A model generated the notes under the pieces. That model was given only the letters and a program-made list of their open reading frames with translations, had not been told where the DNA came from and searched no databases. From Methylocella tundrae (GTDB lineage Bacteria > Pseudomonadota > Alphaproteobacteria > Rhizobiales > Beijerinckiaceae), in contig NZ_CABFMQ020000083.1 in assembly GCF_901905185.1 (NCBI RefSeq), forward strand, positions 1-61,740: 61,740 nt of DNA, read 5' to 3'. Below are positions 32,662 through 41,905 of this stretch, piece after piece. Each line of letters starts with the position of its first letter. Position 1 is the first letter of the stretch. The translations under genes were made by a program, and so were the position numbers.

Positions 32662-33642
32662 ATGCTGAGTTTCCACTCGACGACCGCCAAGGGAGAGATC
32701 AAGGTCGGCCTTGACGCGGCGGCGCTTCCAATCGAGGTGAACTGGATCGACGCGTTCCGGCCGGACGAGAAGGAAATCGCATTCCTCGAGCGTATTTTGA
32801 ACATCAAAGTGCCGACGATCGAGCAGCTGCAGGAAATCGAGACGTCGAGCCGTCTCTATCGCGATAAAGACCATTTGTTCATGAGCATGCCCGCGATCGT
32901 GCGATTGGCGAACGGCGCCGCGCAGACCTCGCCGCTCGGTTTCGTGCTGGCGAAAGACTATGTGCTGACCATCCGCTACAAGCAGATCAAGGCCTGCGAG
33001 GATCTGCATTACGCCGATGCGATCGAGAACGGGCGCGCCGCGGACGGCCCTGGCGGCTTCATCACTCTGTTTGAAGCGGTCATCGACCGGAGCGCCGACG
33101 AACTGGAAATGATCAATGCGGATCTCGACTCCTTGTCCCAGATGATATTCGGGGCGAATGGTCTGCAACGCGGCCCAAGTCAGGACAATAAGGATTTGCG
33201 CAAGGTTTTGACCCAGATCGGACGAAATGGCGATCTGACCTCGAAAATCAGCGACGTGCTGCTCGGCATGTCGCGCATGCTGCCGTTTGTCACCAGTGAA
33301 GCCGCTTCCTACCTGACCGACGATAAGCTCGCCAAAATCAAGAGTCTTGGCCGCGACATCAGCTCCCTCAATGAATATGAGACGCGGCAAACCGAAAAGA
33401 TTCATTTCCTGTTGGATGCGACGCTTGGACTGACCAACATCGAGCAGAACAACATCTTCCGGCTTTTGACCGTGGTTTCCGTCGTCGGCATTCCACCGAC
33501 CCTCGTCGCCAGCATGTATGGGATGAACTTCAAGAACATGCCGGAGCTGGAATGGACCTATGGCTACGCATGGGGCCTCGCCCTCATCTTCTTGAGCGCC
33601 CTCGTTCCATTCCTCTGGTTCAAATGGCGCGGCTGGTGGTGA
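32662..33642 (+). CDS. corA: CorA-family magnesium/cobalt transporter
   Basis: The 326-residue protein has a cytoplasmic alpha/beta N-terminal domain, a long helical stalk, and two C-terminal membrane segments. The first ends in the CorA selectivity motif SMYGMNF (about residue 288), and the second is WGLALIFLSALVPFLWF. Members form pentameric channels for magnesium, sometimes cobalt or nickel. The next gene overlaps its end, suggesting co-transcription. Confidence 0.93.
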   Translation: MLSFHSTTAKGEIKVGLDAAALPIEVNWIDAFRPDEKEIAFLERILNIKVPTIEQLQEIETSSRLYRDKDHLFMSMPAIVRLANGAAQTSPLGFVLAKDYVLTIRYKQIKACEDLHYADAIENGRAADGPGGFITLFEAVIDRSADELEMINADLDSLSQMIFGANGLQRGPSQDNKDLRKVLTQIGRNGDLTSKISDVLLGMSRMLPFVTSEAASYLTDDKLAKIKSLGRDISSLNEYETRQTEKIHFLLDATLGLTNIEQNNIFRLLTVVSVVGIPPTLVASMYGMNFKNMPELEWTYGYAWGLALIFLSALVPFLWFKWRGWW

Positions 33643-34346
33643 GCCTCGCCGGGCCGCAAGAAGCCACTCTTTCGGAAGCCGAACTGAGCGCGCGGCTGCT
33701 CTATCGCGACGCTCTGATGCTGGTGCTCGACAAGCCGGCCGGCATCGCCGTTCATAAGGGCCCGAAGGGCGGCGAAAATCTCGAAGCCTCATTCCATCAT
33801 CTGCGCTTCGGCCTGCCGCGCAATCCGGCCCTCGCGCACCGGCTCGATCGCGACACCTCCGGCTGCCTGGTCCTCGGACGTCATCACAAGGCGCTGGAAA
33901 AGCTCGGTCTTTTGTTCAAGCAAGGCAAGATCGACAAAACCTATTGGGCAATCGTCGAGGGGCGCCCCGAAGAGGATCAAGGCTTGATCGACCTGCCGCT
34001 CGGCCGCCTGGACGAAAGCCGCGGCTGGTGGATGAAAGTCGATCCCAAGGGTCAAACGGCGCAGACAGAATGGCGCATACTCTCGGAGGGAAGCGGCCTT
34101 ACGCTGCTGGCGCTGACGCCTTTGACCGGCCGCACGCATCAATTGCGCGTGCATTGCGCAGCCAGGGGCTGGCCCATCCTCGGCGACCCTATCTACGGCA
34201 ACCGCGGTCCGACGCAACTGCAACTGCATGCGCGAACCATTGAAATCCCGCTCTACAAGAACAAGGAGCCGGTCCGGGTCGAGGCGCGGGTTCCCGGTCA
34301 CATGCGGGCCGCGCTGGAAGCGGGCGGCCTCACCTTCGAGGATTAA
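33624..34346 (+). CDS. RluA-family RNA pseudouridine synthase
   Basis: The catalytic motif AHRLDRDTSGCLVLGR, with the essential Asp, and TGRTHQLRVHCAARGWPILGDPIYG in parts, identify an RluA-type pseudouridine synthase without an S4 domain. The substrate (23S rRNA or tRNA) is not determined. The start is uncertain: ATG at 33624 lies within the end of corA, while GTG at 33639 forms a GTGA overlap with the corA stop. Either supports coupling to corA. Length is about 236-240 residues. Confidence 0.88.
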   Translation: MARLVVSLAGPQEATLSEAELSARLLYRDALMLVLDKPAGIAVHKGPKGGENLEASFHHLRFGLPRNPALAHRLDRDTSGCLVLGRHHKALEKLGLLFKQGKIDKTYWAIVEGRPEEDQGLIDLPLGRLDESRGWWMKVDPKGQTAQTEWRILSEGSGLTLLALTPLTGRTHQLRVHCAARGWPILGDPIYGNRGPTQLQLHARTIEIPLYKNKEPVRVEARVPGHMRAALEAGGLTFED

Positions 34347-34350
34347 GATC

Positions 34351-35376
34351 TCACCGCCCGATATATTGGCGGACGGCGGCCTGCACGGCCTCTTTTTCTT
34401 TCGGCGTGAGCTTGGCGAGTTCGCCGTCGAGCCATTTATCCTTGACGCCCGCCGCGCGCGCTAAAATATGCCACTTCATCGCCTCGACCATGTCTTTTGG
34501 CAGGCCTCGGCCCGCCGCAAGGACGCGGGCGGCGCGATTTTGGGCGACGGGATTGTCGCGCGCCGCCGCCTTCAGAAACAGCCTGGCGGCCGCGGTTTCA
34601 TCCTTCGGCACGCCGACGCCGTTGAACAGCATGATGGCGTATTCGATCTCGGCGGGAACATTATTATCCTTGGCCGAGCGGGCGATCCATTCGGCGGCGC
34701 GCTCGTCGCTTTTTTCGACGCCTGTTCCATTGCGGTAGAGCAGGCCCAAAGCATAGGCGGCGTCGGAATCGCCAAGATCGGCCGCCTGTTCAAAAAGCTT
34801 CGCGGCCTTTGTAAAATCGGGCGCGGCGCCCCCCTTGTTCTCGATCGCCATGACGCCGAGATTGTAGAGCGCGCCCGGATGATCTTGCGCGGCGGCCTTT
34901 TCAAACAGCTTCTGGGCTTCGTCGCGATCCTTTGGCGTCCCGTCGCCGACGAGGTTCGCGAGCGCGAGGCGAAAGGTCGCCTGCCGGTCGCCGCGATCAC
35001 TGGCGAGCTTGTACCAGCGCACCGCCTCCTTCGCGTCCCGGCGCACGCCAAGACCCTGGGCATAAAGTTCGCCGACCAGCGTCATCGCGGCCGCGTCGTC
35101 AGGGTTGGCCGCGATCCGCTTCATCGCTTCGGCCAAAGCGGTCACGTAATAGCCGCGCTGATAGGCGCCGAAGGCAAGATCCGGCGCGTTCTCGTCGGCT
35201 TTCGGAGGGGAAGAGGGCTGCGGCGCCGCTTCTTTGTTCTGCTCTGTTGTCTCGTCTTGGGCCTGCTGCGTCCGTCCCCCCGCGCGACTCGCGTCCGAAC
35301 AATAGGCTGCTTGCGCGAGGCCGGCGCAAAGCACGAGGATCAACCGGCTGAGAGCCGGATTATTGTGCTTTTTCAC
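34351..35376 (-). CDS. Secreted Sel1-repeat (TPR-like) protein
   Basis: With GTG at 35376 the product is 341 residues and begins with a Sec signal, KKHNNPALSRLILVLCAGLAQA, cleaved near AQA. After a Gln/Glu/Pro-rich linker come about five Sel1 repeats, e.g. AMTLVGELYAQGLGVRRDAKEAVRWYKLA and LYNLGVMAIENKGG. Sel1 proteins are adaptors; several alphaproteobacterial ones act in envelope or exopolysaccharide control. An ATG at 35403 would extend it 9 residues into thiE. The two genes overlap by at least 17 bases on the same strand. Confidence 0.8.
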   Translation of the reverse strand: MKKHNNPALSRLILVLCAGLAQAAYCSDASRAGGRTQQAQDETTEQNKEAAPQPSSPPKADENAPDLAFGAYQRGYYVTALAEAMKRIAANPDDAAAMTLVGELYAQGLGVRRDAKEAVRWYKLASDRGDRQATFRLALANLVGDGTPKDRDEAQKLFEKAAAQDHPGALYNLGVMAIENKGGAAPDFTKAAKLFEQAADLGDSDAAYALGLLYRNGTGVEKSDERAAEWIARSAKDNNVPAEIEYAIMLFNGVGVPKDETAAARLFLKAAARDNPVAQNRAARVLAAGRGLPKDMVEAMKWHILARAAGVKDKWLDGELAKLTPKEKEAVQAAVRQYIGR

Positions 35377-35992
35377 GCGTCTTCGCCAAGGTAGCAGCGA
35401 CATCCGCCAAAGCGGCGGCGGGGCCGCGCGGATCTTCGAACACCGCCTCGCCAAGAGCGATGAAGTCGGCGCCGGCCTCGGTGAGTTCGCCAACGTCGGT
35501 CAGAGCATGCGCGTAAGCGACACAGGGAATGTTGAAAATCTCCGCCCACCAGCGGACCCGCTCGAGGATGGCTTCGTGCGGCTCTGCGTCATCTGGACCG
35601 CCGAACATCAGATAATCGACGCCGGCCTCTCCCGCCGTCATCGCGTCGTCGCGGCTCGTCAGGCGCCCCGCGCCGACGATGCGGTCCGGCTGCAGCGCCG
35701 CGAGGGCCGCCGCCAGCGGCTCGCCAACGCTCTCGATATGACAGCCGTCGGCGCCGGAGCGGATCGCGAGCTGCGCATCGTTTTCGACGAGCAGGGCGGC
35801 GTCTCGATCCTGCGCCAGGGGAGCGAGGGCCCGCACGATTTTCTTGTTTTCGCCAAGGTCGCGCCCTTCCGTGCGCAGCAGCACGCAAGCGACGTCGCAG
35901 GCTTTGAGCGCCGCGTCCAACGTCGCGGCGAAAGCGGCCGCGTCGGAGATCTTCGGCGTAATCAGGAAAAGACGGGGCGAATCGGACGACAT
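35360..35992 (-). CDS. Thiamine phosphate synthase-like (ThiE/TenI family) protein
   Basis: The 210-residue TIM-barrel protein has RLFLITPKISDAAAF, LLVENDAQLAIRSGADGCHI and VDYLMFGGPDD, which match the ThiE/TenI fold. ThiE joins the thiazole and pyrimidine parts of thiamine. Several ThiE markers are weak: GADGxHLGQ is GADGCHIES and VGxS is VGAGRL, so a TenI-like or other role is possible. No TPP riboswitch is seen upstream and no other thi gene is near. It overlaps the Sel1 gene. Confidence 0.7.
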   Translation of the reverse strand: MSSDSPRLFLITPKISDAAAFAATLDAALKACDVACVLLRTEGRDLGENKKIVRALAPLAQDRDAALLVENDAQLAIRSGADGCHIESVGEPLAAALAALQPDRIVGAGRLTSRDDAMTAGEAGVDYLMFGGPDDAEPHEAILERVRWWAEIFNIPCVAYAHALTDVGELTEAGADFIALGEAVFEDPRGPAAALADVAATLAKTREKAQ

Positions 35993-36035
35993 AGCGGAAA
36001 GGAACTCGCTCGCAATTGCTTATCTGCCCCCTCAT

Positions 36036-36090
36036 TAGAGCATTTTGATCGAAAGTGGATACCAGATCGCGTAAAGAAATCGCGACCAAA
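36036..36090 (+). repeat. Dispersed intergenic repeat, Hyphomicrobiales type
   Basis: The sequence starting TTAGAGCATTTTGATCGAAAG and continuing GTGGATACCAGATCGCG then AAATCGCGACCAAACGCG matches from memory a short repeat common between genes of this order, starting with the AGAGCAT motif also found at the MITE ends at 41213. It lies between thiE and secB. Recognition rests on recall; its copy number in this genome is unknown. Confidence 0.45.
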
Positions 36091-36239
36091 CGCGACGCCG
36101 GACATATGAGCCTGTTTTCGGACGGTTTTGACGCGGGGCGCGTCAATTGGCGAGGGGCGCCGCCGCAACGCGCCGGCGCTTCGAAGCGCTTGTTCCCGTT
36201 TGGCTTCCGTGCTACCCGCAGCCGCGGGAGAAAAATGCA

Positions 36240-36737
36240 ATGGCTAATGGAAACGGTAACGGCAGCGGGGCGACGTTCGACGAGAGCACGGCCCCAGCGA
36301 TCAATGCTTTGGTGCAGTATATAAAGGATTTTTCGTTTGAAAATCCGAATGCGCCGCGTTCGCTCGGACCTCAGGACAAGCCCCCGAACATTCAGATTCA
36401 GGTCAACGTCAACGCCCGCCAGGTCGCCGAGACCGAGTTCGAGGTCAATATTCTGCTCGAAGGCTCCGCCAAGGCCGAGTCAGACGTCCTGTTCAAATTC
36501 GAGCTCGATTACGCGGGTCTGTTTCGCCTCGTCAATATTCCCCAGAGCGACATGCATCCGGTCGTCATGATCGAATGCCCACGCCTCCTGTTTCCATTTG
36601 CGCGCCATATCATCGCCGAGGCCGTGCGCGGCGGCGGTTTTCCGCCCCTTTACATTGATCCGATCGATTTCGCGGCTCTCTATCGCCAACGCCTGAGCCA
36701 GGTCGCCGCCAATGCCGAGGCGCCGACGATCGCCTGA
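36240..36737 (+). CDS. secB: Export chaperone SecB
   Basis: The 165-residue protein has the SecB core [35 protein letters not shown] and [32 protein letters not shown] in segments. SecB tetramers hold precursors unfolded and pass them to SecA. GGGAG at 36226 precedes the ATG at 36240 by 9 bases; the frame is open further upstream but without SecB similarity. Residues 1-15 are a Gly/Asn-rich tail. Confidence 0.95.
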   Translation: MANGNGNGSGATFDESTAPAINALVQYIKDFSFENPNAPRSLGPQDKPPNIQIQVNVNARQVAETEFEVNILLEGSAKAESDVLFKFELDYAGLFRLVNIPQSDMHPVVMIECPRLLFPFARHIIAEAVRGGGFPPLYIDPIDFAALYRQRLSQVAANAEAPTIA

Positions 36738-37076
36738 GCGGATCGAGCGAAGCGAGATCAGGTTCTGCGACGAAGATGTGCCGCCCTCCCGCCTGGCTGG
36801 GCAGCCGGTGGGCGGGCTTCCGATCCAACGTCAATGCAGCTGAGGTTCGCGCCGGAGCTTTGCGGACAGCGCCCTTTGGCTTGGCTGCGCCGCTGAATAA
36901 GTCCGCGAGGTTTTCCGTCACGGCGCGCCTCCGAGCTCCTCCGCGTCGACAATGACGACGGCGCACCGAAAATAGCGCGTCGATCATGGCCGATGGCGAT
37001 AAGTTGTCGCCGGCGGGTCGGGATAAAAGAATTTCAGTCGGGCGTGGCCTTTAGCCGCATAAGCGCGGCGACGGCC
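36738..37076. other. secB-bolA intergenic region
   Basis: These 339 bases hold the cobT fragment and otherwise no gene I can support. Confidence 0.6.
36828..37003 (-). pseudogene. Inverted duplicate of the cobT 3' end
   Basis: Read on the minus strand, about 175 bases closely match the last part of cobT (about 40978-41175), from the [11 protein letters not shown] region through the [10 protein letters not shown] coding part to the CTCAGCTGCATT just at the stop. One run of 34 bases is identical. A small deletion near the start and a one-base insertion before ATGACGGAAAA break the frame. It lies between secB and bolA, in inverted orientation to cobT 4 kb away. Confidence 0.88.
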
Positions 37077-37406
37077 TCATTCGCCGGGCGCTTTGGCGTC
37101 GATGGCGAGGGCGTGGACGCCGGCGTCGAGCTCATGCGCCAGGGCCGCGTTAATCGCGCGATGCCGGTCGACGCGGCTCTTGCCCTGGAACGATTGAGAG
37201 ACCACTTTGACCTTAAAGTGCGTCTCGCCCGCGGCGCCGGCGCGGCCGGGCTTCTCGGTTACGGCATGGGCATGACCGGCGTGCTTATGTGATTCATCAA
37301 TGACTTCGAGCGAGAGTGGCGCGAACGCCGCTTCCAGTTTCGCCTTCATCGCATCGGCGACCGATGGTCCTGTCGGACGGGCCACGGTTTCTGTATGATT
37401 GCTCAT
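37077..37406 (-). CDS. BolA-family protein
   Basis: The 109-residue protein has the BolA pattern ADAMKAKLEAAFAPLSLEVIDES, HKHAGHA with the conserved histidines, ETHFKVKVVSQSF and RVDRHRAINAALAHEL. BolA proteins pair with monothiol glutaredoxins in iron-sulphur cluster handling. AGGAG fits the ATG at 37406; the ATG two codons earlier directly abuts the site and is unlikely. It is divergent from the J-domain gene. Confidence 0.9.
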   Translation of the reverse strand: MSNHTETVARPTGPSVADAMKAKLEAAFAPLSLEVIDESHKHAGHAHAVTEKPGRAGAAGETHFKVKVVSQSFQGKSRVDRHRAINAALAHELDAGVHALAIDAKAPGE

Positions 37407-37525
37407 CCGCATCTCCTGCGCCGCGTGTAAGATCCAGCGGCTTCTCGTACAAATGGAACTCGATTATCTTTTTACCGCGCTGACGCGCTTGCGGCCACCC
37501 CAAAGACATTCATAATGCCGAGGTC

Positions 37526-38128
37526 ATGGATCTAAATTCTCGTATCTTCGATCGCATCAGGGTCAAGCGTGAACCCAAACAGGCCATCCGTGCGGACCAG
37601 CCGCGCTGCGACTTTCCCGGGTGCTCCGCGCCCGGCGGACATCGCGCGCCGATGGGGCGCCTGCGCGAGGGCGAATATTTTTCCTTCTGCATTGACCATG
37701 TGCGGGAGTACAATGCGACTTACAATTATTTCAATGGGATGAGCGCGGAAGATGTCGCCTTGTACCAGCGCGACGCCCTTGTCGGGCATCGGCCGACATG
37801 GACAATGGGCGCCAATCGAGGGGAAAAAGGCTTTCGCGAAGACGGTGATATTCCTGGGACGCCCGACCCGCTCGGCATGGCCCGGCCGCATGGGCGCCGC
37901 GCCGCTCGCGTCGAAGCCGCGAAGCCGCGCTACGGAGTGGCGGCCCTGAAAGCCCTCGACCAGCTGGGCCTCGACGACACGGCGGATGCGGCAGCGATCA
38001 AAGCCCGCTACAAGGATCTGGTGAAGCGCCTGCACCCGGACGCAAACAGCGGCGATCGCTCCAACGAAGACAAGCTGCGCGAGATCATTCGCGCGTACAA
38101 TTATCTGAAAACGGTCCGGTCCGCTTGA
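37526..38128 (+). CDS. J-domain protein with N-terminal Cys-rich region
   Basis: The last 65 residues form a J domain, with the HPD triad in VKRLHPDANSGDRSNEDKL. The N-terminal part has CDFPGC, then EYFSFCIDHVREYN, a possible C-x4-C...C-x2-H metal site. J domains stimulate Hsp70 (DnaK); the N-terminal part could select a client. The location next to bolA and cobST is found in related bacteria, so a role in metal or cofactor assembly is a fair guess. Length 200 residues. Confidence 0.85.
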   Translation: MDLNSRIFDRIRVKREPKQAIRADQPRCDFPGCSAPGGHRAPMGRLREGEYFSFCIDHVREYNATYNYFNGMSAEDVALYQRDALVGHRPTWTMGANRGEKGFREDGDIPGTPDPLGMARPHGRRAARVEAAKPRYGVAALKALDQLGLDDTADAAAIKARYKDLVKRLHPDANSGDRSNEDKLREIIRAYNYLKTVRSA

Positions 38129-38210
38129 CGCCGACCGCGCCGGATCGTCAAGCGCCTGACGATTCCCGCGATTGACCAAACTTGACCGAGCCCATCGGAA
38201 CGGAGGGAGA

Positions 38211-39212
38211 ATGCAAAGCGCAACTATCGACGAGAGCGCCCCGGTCGCCGGCCTTCCCGACATGAAGATCTCGGTCCGCCAGGTTTTCGGGATCGACACC
38301 GACATGGAGTGTCCCGCCTATTCCAACGGCGATCCGCATGTGCCGGATCTTGATCCCGACTATCTGTTCGATCGCGACACGACTCTCGCCATCCTGGCCG
38401 GCTTTTCCAAAAACCGGCGCGTGATGGTGACGGGCTATCACGGCACCGGCAAATCGACCCATATCGAGCAGGTCGCGGCGCGCCTCAACTGGCCATGCGT
38501 GCGCATCAACCTCGACAGCCATGTCTCGCGCGTCGATCTCGTCGGCAAGGACGCCATCGTCATCAGGGACGGCAAGCAGGTCACGGAGTTCCGGGACGGC
38601 ATTCTGCCCTGGGCGCTGCAAAACAACATTGCGCTCTGTTTCGACGAATATGACGCGGGGCGTCCCGACGTGATGTTCGTCATCCAGCGCGTTCTCGAAG
38701 TATCCGGCCGTCTGACCCTACTCGACCAGAGCCGGGTGATCCGGCCCCATCCCGCTTTTCGCCTTTTTTCAACGACCAATACGATCGGTCTTGGCGACAC
38801 CTCCGGCCTCTATCACGGCACGCAGCAGATCAACCAGGGGCAGATGGACCGCTGGTCGATCGTCGCCACCCTCAACTATCTGCCGCACGACAAGGAAGTC
38901 GATATCGTTCTCGCCAAGGTCAAGCGCTTCAAGGAGACCAAGGAAGGCCGCGATCAGATCGGCAAGATGGTCCGCGTCGCCGATCTCACCCGCAATGCTT
39001 TCATCGCGGGCGACCTTTCGACAGTCATGAGTCCGCGCACGGTCATCACCTGGGCGGAAAACACCGAAATCTTCAGCGACGTCGGCTTCGCCTTCCGCCT
39101 GACCTTTCTCAACAAATGCGATGAACTGGAGCGCGCGCTGGTCGCCGAATTCTACCAGCGCTGCTTTGGTAAGGAGCTGCCCGAAAGCGCGACCAATGTC
39201 GTAATGACCTGA
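38211..39212 (+). CDS. cobS: Aerobic cobaltochelatase subunit CobS
   Basis: The 333-residue AAA+ ATPase has the Walker A motif GYHGTGKST (about residues 75-83), Walker B in [10 protein letters not shown], and sensor [10 protein letters not shown]. It starts [14 protein letters not shown] after CGGAGGGAG; an earlier ATG at 38172 lacks a site. CobS and CobT form the chelatase ring that works with CobN to insert cobalt into hydrogenobyrinic acid diamide. cobN is not in the window. Confidence 0.95.
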   Translation: MQSATIDESAPVAGLPDMKISVRQVFGIDTDMECPAYSNGDPHVPDLDPDYLFDRDTTLAILAGFSKNRRVMVTGYHGTGKSTHIEQVAARLNWPCVRINLDSHVSRVDLVGKDAIVIRDGKQVTEFRDGILPWALQNNIALCFDEYDAGRPDVMFVIQRVLEVSGRLTLLDQSRVIRPHPAFRLFSTTNTIGLGDTSGLYHGTQQINQGQMDRWSIVATLNYLPHDKEVDIVLAKVKRFKETKEGRDQIGKMVRVADLTRNAFIAGDLSTVMSPRTVITWAENTEIFSDVGFAFRLTFLNKCDELERALVAEFYQRCFGKELPESATNVVMT

Positions 39213-39240
39213 GAGCCGAGAAGAATCGCCCGGAGCCGTC

Positions 39241-41172
39241 TTGACCGCCTCGAACCAGAAACCGCCTTCCAAAATGGAGAGCCCGCAAGAGCCGTTCAAG
39301 CGGGCGGTCGCCGCCTGCATGCGCGCGATGGCGAAAAATCCGGCTCTCGAGGTTGTCTACGCGCCCGAACGCCCGAGCCTGATCCAGACCGGCGCCGGCG
39401 CCAAGGCCCGTTTGCCCGATCCGCCAAGGAGACTGGATGCGCGTGAAGCCGCGATCGTTCGCGGCCACGCTGATTCGATGGCGCTGCGCCTCGCGTGCCA
39501 CAACAGCGACATGCATCGCCGCCTGACGCCACAGGTCGCAACGGCGCGGGCCGCGTTCGACGCCGTTGAACAGGCGCGCGTCGAAGCGATCGGATCGCGA
39601 AGGATGCAGGGCGTCGCCGCCAATCTCGACGCCATGCTCGATGACAGGTTTCTGCGCGCGCGCTACGCCGACGTCGCGACGCGCGCCGACGCGCCGATCG
39701 AGGATGCCCTCGCCATGATCGTGCGCGAGCGCCTGACCGGCCTCAAGCCGCCGAAGAACGCCCAGCGCATCGTTGGTCTCTGGCGGCCCTTCATCGAGGA
39801 ACGCGCCGGAGCGGACCTCGATAGGCTGAGCGGCTCGATCGAAGATCAGCGCGCCTTCGGCCAGTCGGTGCACAAGCTCTTGACTTCGCTCGAAATGCTC
39901 GACGAAGGCAGCCTCAATGATCGGCCCGAGGATGATGAAAACTCCACCGACGAGGCCGATGAAGGCGACGCCGACGTCGAAGGCGAAAAAGGCGATGAGG
40001 ATCAGAGCGGCGACACGCGGGAGATGGAGAAATCCGAGGACTCCGCCGACGCGATAGACGAGAGCGAAGCGGAGGCCGCCGACGCCCCGACCGGAGAGTT
40101 CGAAGATGAGGCGGATTTTTCCGACTCGGAGCAGGCGGCCGATCCACGCCGCCCGCCGACGCCAGGACGCGCCGACCAGCGCGGCGTGGAGTACAAGGCC
40201 TTCACCAGGAAATTCGATGAAATCATCGTCGCCGAAGACCTTTGCGACCCCGAAGAGCTGGAACGGCTTCGCTCCTACCTCGACAAGCAGCTGCAAAATC
40301 TCTCCTCAGTGGTGTCGCGGCTCGCCAATCGCCTGCAAAGACGCCTGATGGCTCAGCAGAGCCGCTCCTGGGAATTCGATCTCGAGGAAGGCATGCTGGA
40401 CCCTGCGCGCCTCTCGCGCGTCGTCATCGATCCGCAGCAGCCGCTGTCGTTCAAGCATGAGAAGGACACCGATTTTCGCGACACGGTGGTGACGCTGCTC
40501 ATCGACAATTCGGGGTCCATGCGCGGGCGCCCGATCACGGTCGCGGCCACCTGCGCCGATATCCTTGCGCGCACTCTCGAGCGCTGTGGCGTCAAAGTCG
40601 AAATCCTCGGCTTCACCACAAGGGCATGGAAAGGCGGCCAATCCCGCGAGGCTTGGCTGCAGGCGAACAAGCCTGCGAACCCCGGACGGCTCAACGATCT
40701 TCGGCACATCATCTATAAGTCGGCCGACGCGCCGTGGCGGCGCGCGCGCAAGCATCTCGGGCTGATGATGCGCGAGGGGCTGCTCAAGGAGAACATCGAC
40801 GGCGAGGCGCTCGACTGGGCCTATCGGCGCCTCATGCAGCGCCCTGAACAGCGGCGCATTTTGATGATGATTTCAGATGGCGCGCCGGTTGATGATTCGA
40901 CGCTGTCGGTCAACCCTGGCAACTATCTCGAAAAGCATCTGCGCCATGTGATCGAGACGATCGAGACGCGCTCGCCGGTCGAACTCATCGCCATCGGCAT
41001 CGGCCATGATGTGACGCGCTATTACCGGCGCGCCGTCACCATTGTGGACGCAGAGGAGTTAGGCGGCGCCATGACGGAAAAGCTCGCGGAATTATTCAGC
41101 GACACCGCCGAGCCAAAGGGCGCTGTCCGCAAAGCTCCGGCGCGAAAAGCGCGCGAATCTCAGCTGCATTAG
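39241..41172 (+). CDS. cobT: Aerobic cobaltochelatase subunit CobT
   Basis: The 643-residue protein starts at TTG 39241 with GGAG 6 bases before it. The middle (about 225-300) is very acidic ([24 protein letters not shown] in parts), and the C-terminal half is a VWA domain with the MIDAS motif [10 protein letters not shown] (about 420). It is the partner of CobS in the cobalt chelatase. It follows cobS by 28 bases. The end [18 protein letters not shown] has a broken inverted copy at 36828. Confidence 0.95.
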   Translation: MTASNQKPPSKMESPQEPFKRAVAACMRAMAKNPALEVVYAPERPSLIQTGAGAKARLPDPPRRLDAREAAIVRGHADSMALRLACHNSDMHRRLTPQVATARAAFDAVEQARVEAIGSRRMQGVAANLDAMLDDRFLRARYADVATRADAPIEDALAMIVRERLTGLKPPKNAQRIVGLWRPFIEERAGADLDRLSGSIEDQRAFGQSVHKLLTSLEMLDEGSLNDRPEDDENSTDEADEGDADVEGEKGDEDQSGDTREMEKSEDSADAIDESEAEAADAPTGEFEDEADFSDSEQAADPRRPPTPGRADQRGVEYKAFTRKFDEIIVAEDLCDPEELERLRSYLDKQLQNLSSVVSRLANRLQRRLMAQQSRSWEFDLEEGMLDPARLSRVVIDPQQPLSFKHEKDTDFRDTVVTLLIDNSGSMRGRPITVAATCADILARTLERCGVKVEILGFTTRAWKGGQSREAWLQANKPANPGRLNDLRHIIYKSADAPWRRARKHLGLMMREGLLKENIDGEALDWAYRRLMQRPEQRRILMMISDGAPVDDSTLSVNPGNYLEKHLRHVIETIETRSPVELIAIGIGHDVTRYYRRAVTIVDAEELGGAMTEKLAELFSDTAEPKGAVRKAPARKARESQLH

Positions 41173-41211
41173 GCTGGATGACTTTGGACGGAATCGCGTC
41201 GCGATTAGGTC

Positions 41212-41385
41212 TAGAGCATGATGCCGAAAAGGTGCAGACTTTTCGGGCCCACATTATGCGGTAAAATAAGGGCTTAAAGAGCGGAATGCGATTCCGCTCT
41301 AAAGGATCTCATGCGTTTCTGTTCAAGAAGTCAGAGCATGGGGTCGCCCTGAAAGCCCGTGTCCGCTTTTCGGCATCATGCTCTA
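41212..41385. repeat. MITE-like element with 20-bp terminal inverted repeats
   Basis: A 174-base segment is bounded by perfect inverted repeats, TAGAGCATGATGCCGAAAAG at 41212 and its complement ending at 41385. Inside are CCGAAAAG/CTTTTCGG (41224-41246), the same unit as the repeat at 22972, and a second perfect palindrome AGAGCGGAA-TGCGA-TTCCGCTCT (41278-41300). It carries no gene and lies between cobT and a tRNA. It is probably a non-autonomous mobile repeat. Confidence 0.75.
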
Positions 41386-41480
41386 AGCGACGCCTTTTCC
41401 CGGCGGTCCACCCTCGTCCCATTCCCGCGCCCAAATCAAAAAAAGCCAATTCAGAGGTGCAATGGTGAACGAAAGGCATG

Positions 41481-41556
41481 TGGTGGGCCGGGCAGGACTC
41501 GAACCTGCAACCAGACCGTTATGAGCGGCCGGCTCTAACCATTGAGCTACCGGCCC
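41481..41556 (-). tRNA. tRNA with CAU anticodon, probably tRNA-Ile2 (lysidine)
   Basis: The 76-base minus-strand gene folds perfectly: acceptor GGGCCGG/CCGGCCC, D-arm with AGCTCAATGGTTAGAGC, anticodon stem GGCCG/CGGTC around loop CTCATAA, T-arm CAGGTTCGAGTCCTG, and encoded CCA. The anticodon is CAU. The body differs from initiator tRNA (A1 mismatch absent) and resembles alphaproteobacterial tRNA-Ile2, in which TilS turns C34 into lysidine; elongator Met is the alternative. Confidence 0.9.
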
Positions 41557-41905
41557 GGCGGCTTGGAAGATCCGTCTCAATGTGACGACAGGTCGGCCGG
41601 GGATGCGGCATTACACCTTTTTTGCGCCGCGAAGCAATGGCCCGCGCCGCTGAAGCATGTCAAAAAGAGAGTTTTCGATCTTACGTAGTGATGTCGGGGC
41701 GCAGCCGCAGGGCAAACGAACCGCTCCGCACTGTACGGGTTGGCGCCCTCCCACGAGGCGTCGGAAAGGATAAATCGCTTCGACGCATGTCGCGCCCGAC
41801 CGCCAAGGCGCTGGCGGAGCCCGCCGGCGGAGGAGCCGAAGCCACCTGGCGTCATCATGAGTGGGCGCAGCGCGCCATTGCCACGGTGACCGCCGCGGCG
41901 GCGCC
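41557..41905. other. Intergenic region between tRNA and regA-like gene
   Basis: These 349 bases have open frames on both strands but none with recognisable protein sequence or a good start site. I see no clear terminator or RNA. Confidence 0.4.

Noticed and set aside
35993..36100. Possible TPP riboswitch before the thiE-like gene
   Set aside because: No CUGAGA-type core or matching stems; the region instead holds a dispersed repeat.
38129..38210. Cobalamin riboswitch before cobS
   Set aside because: The spacer is too short and lacks the B12-box.
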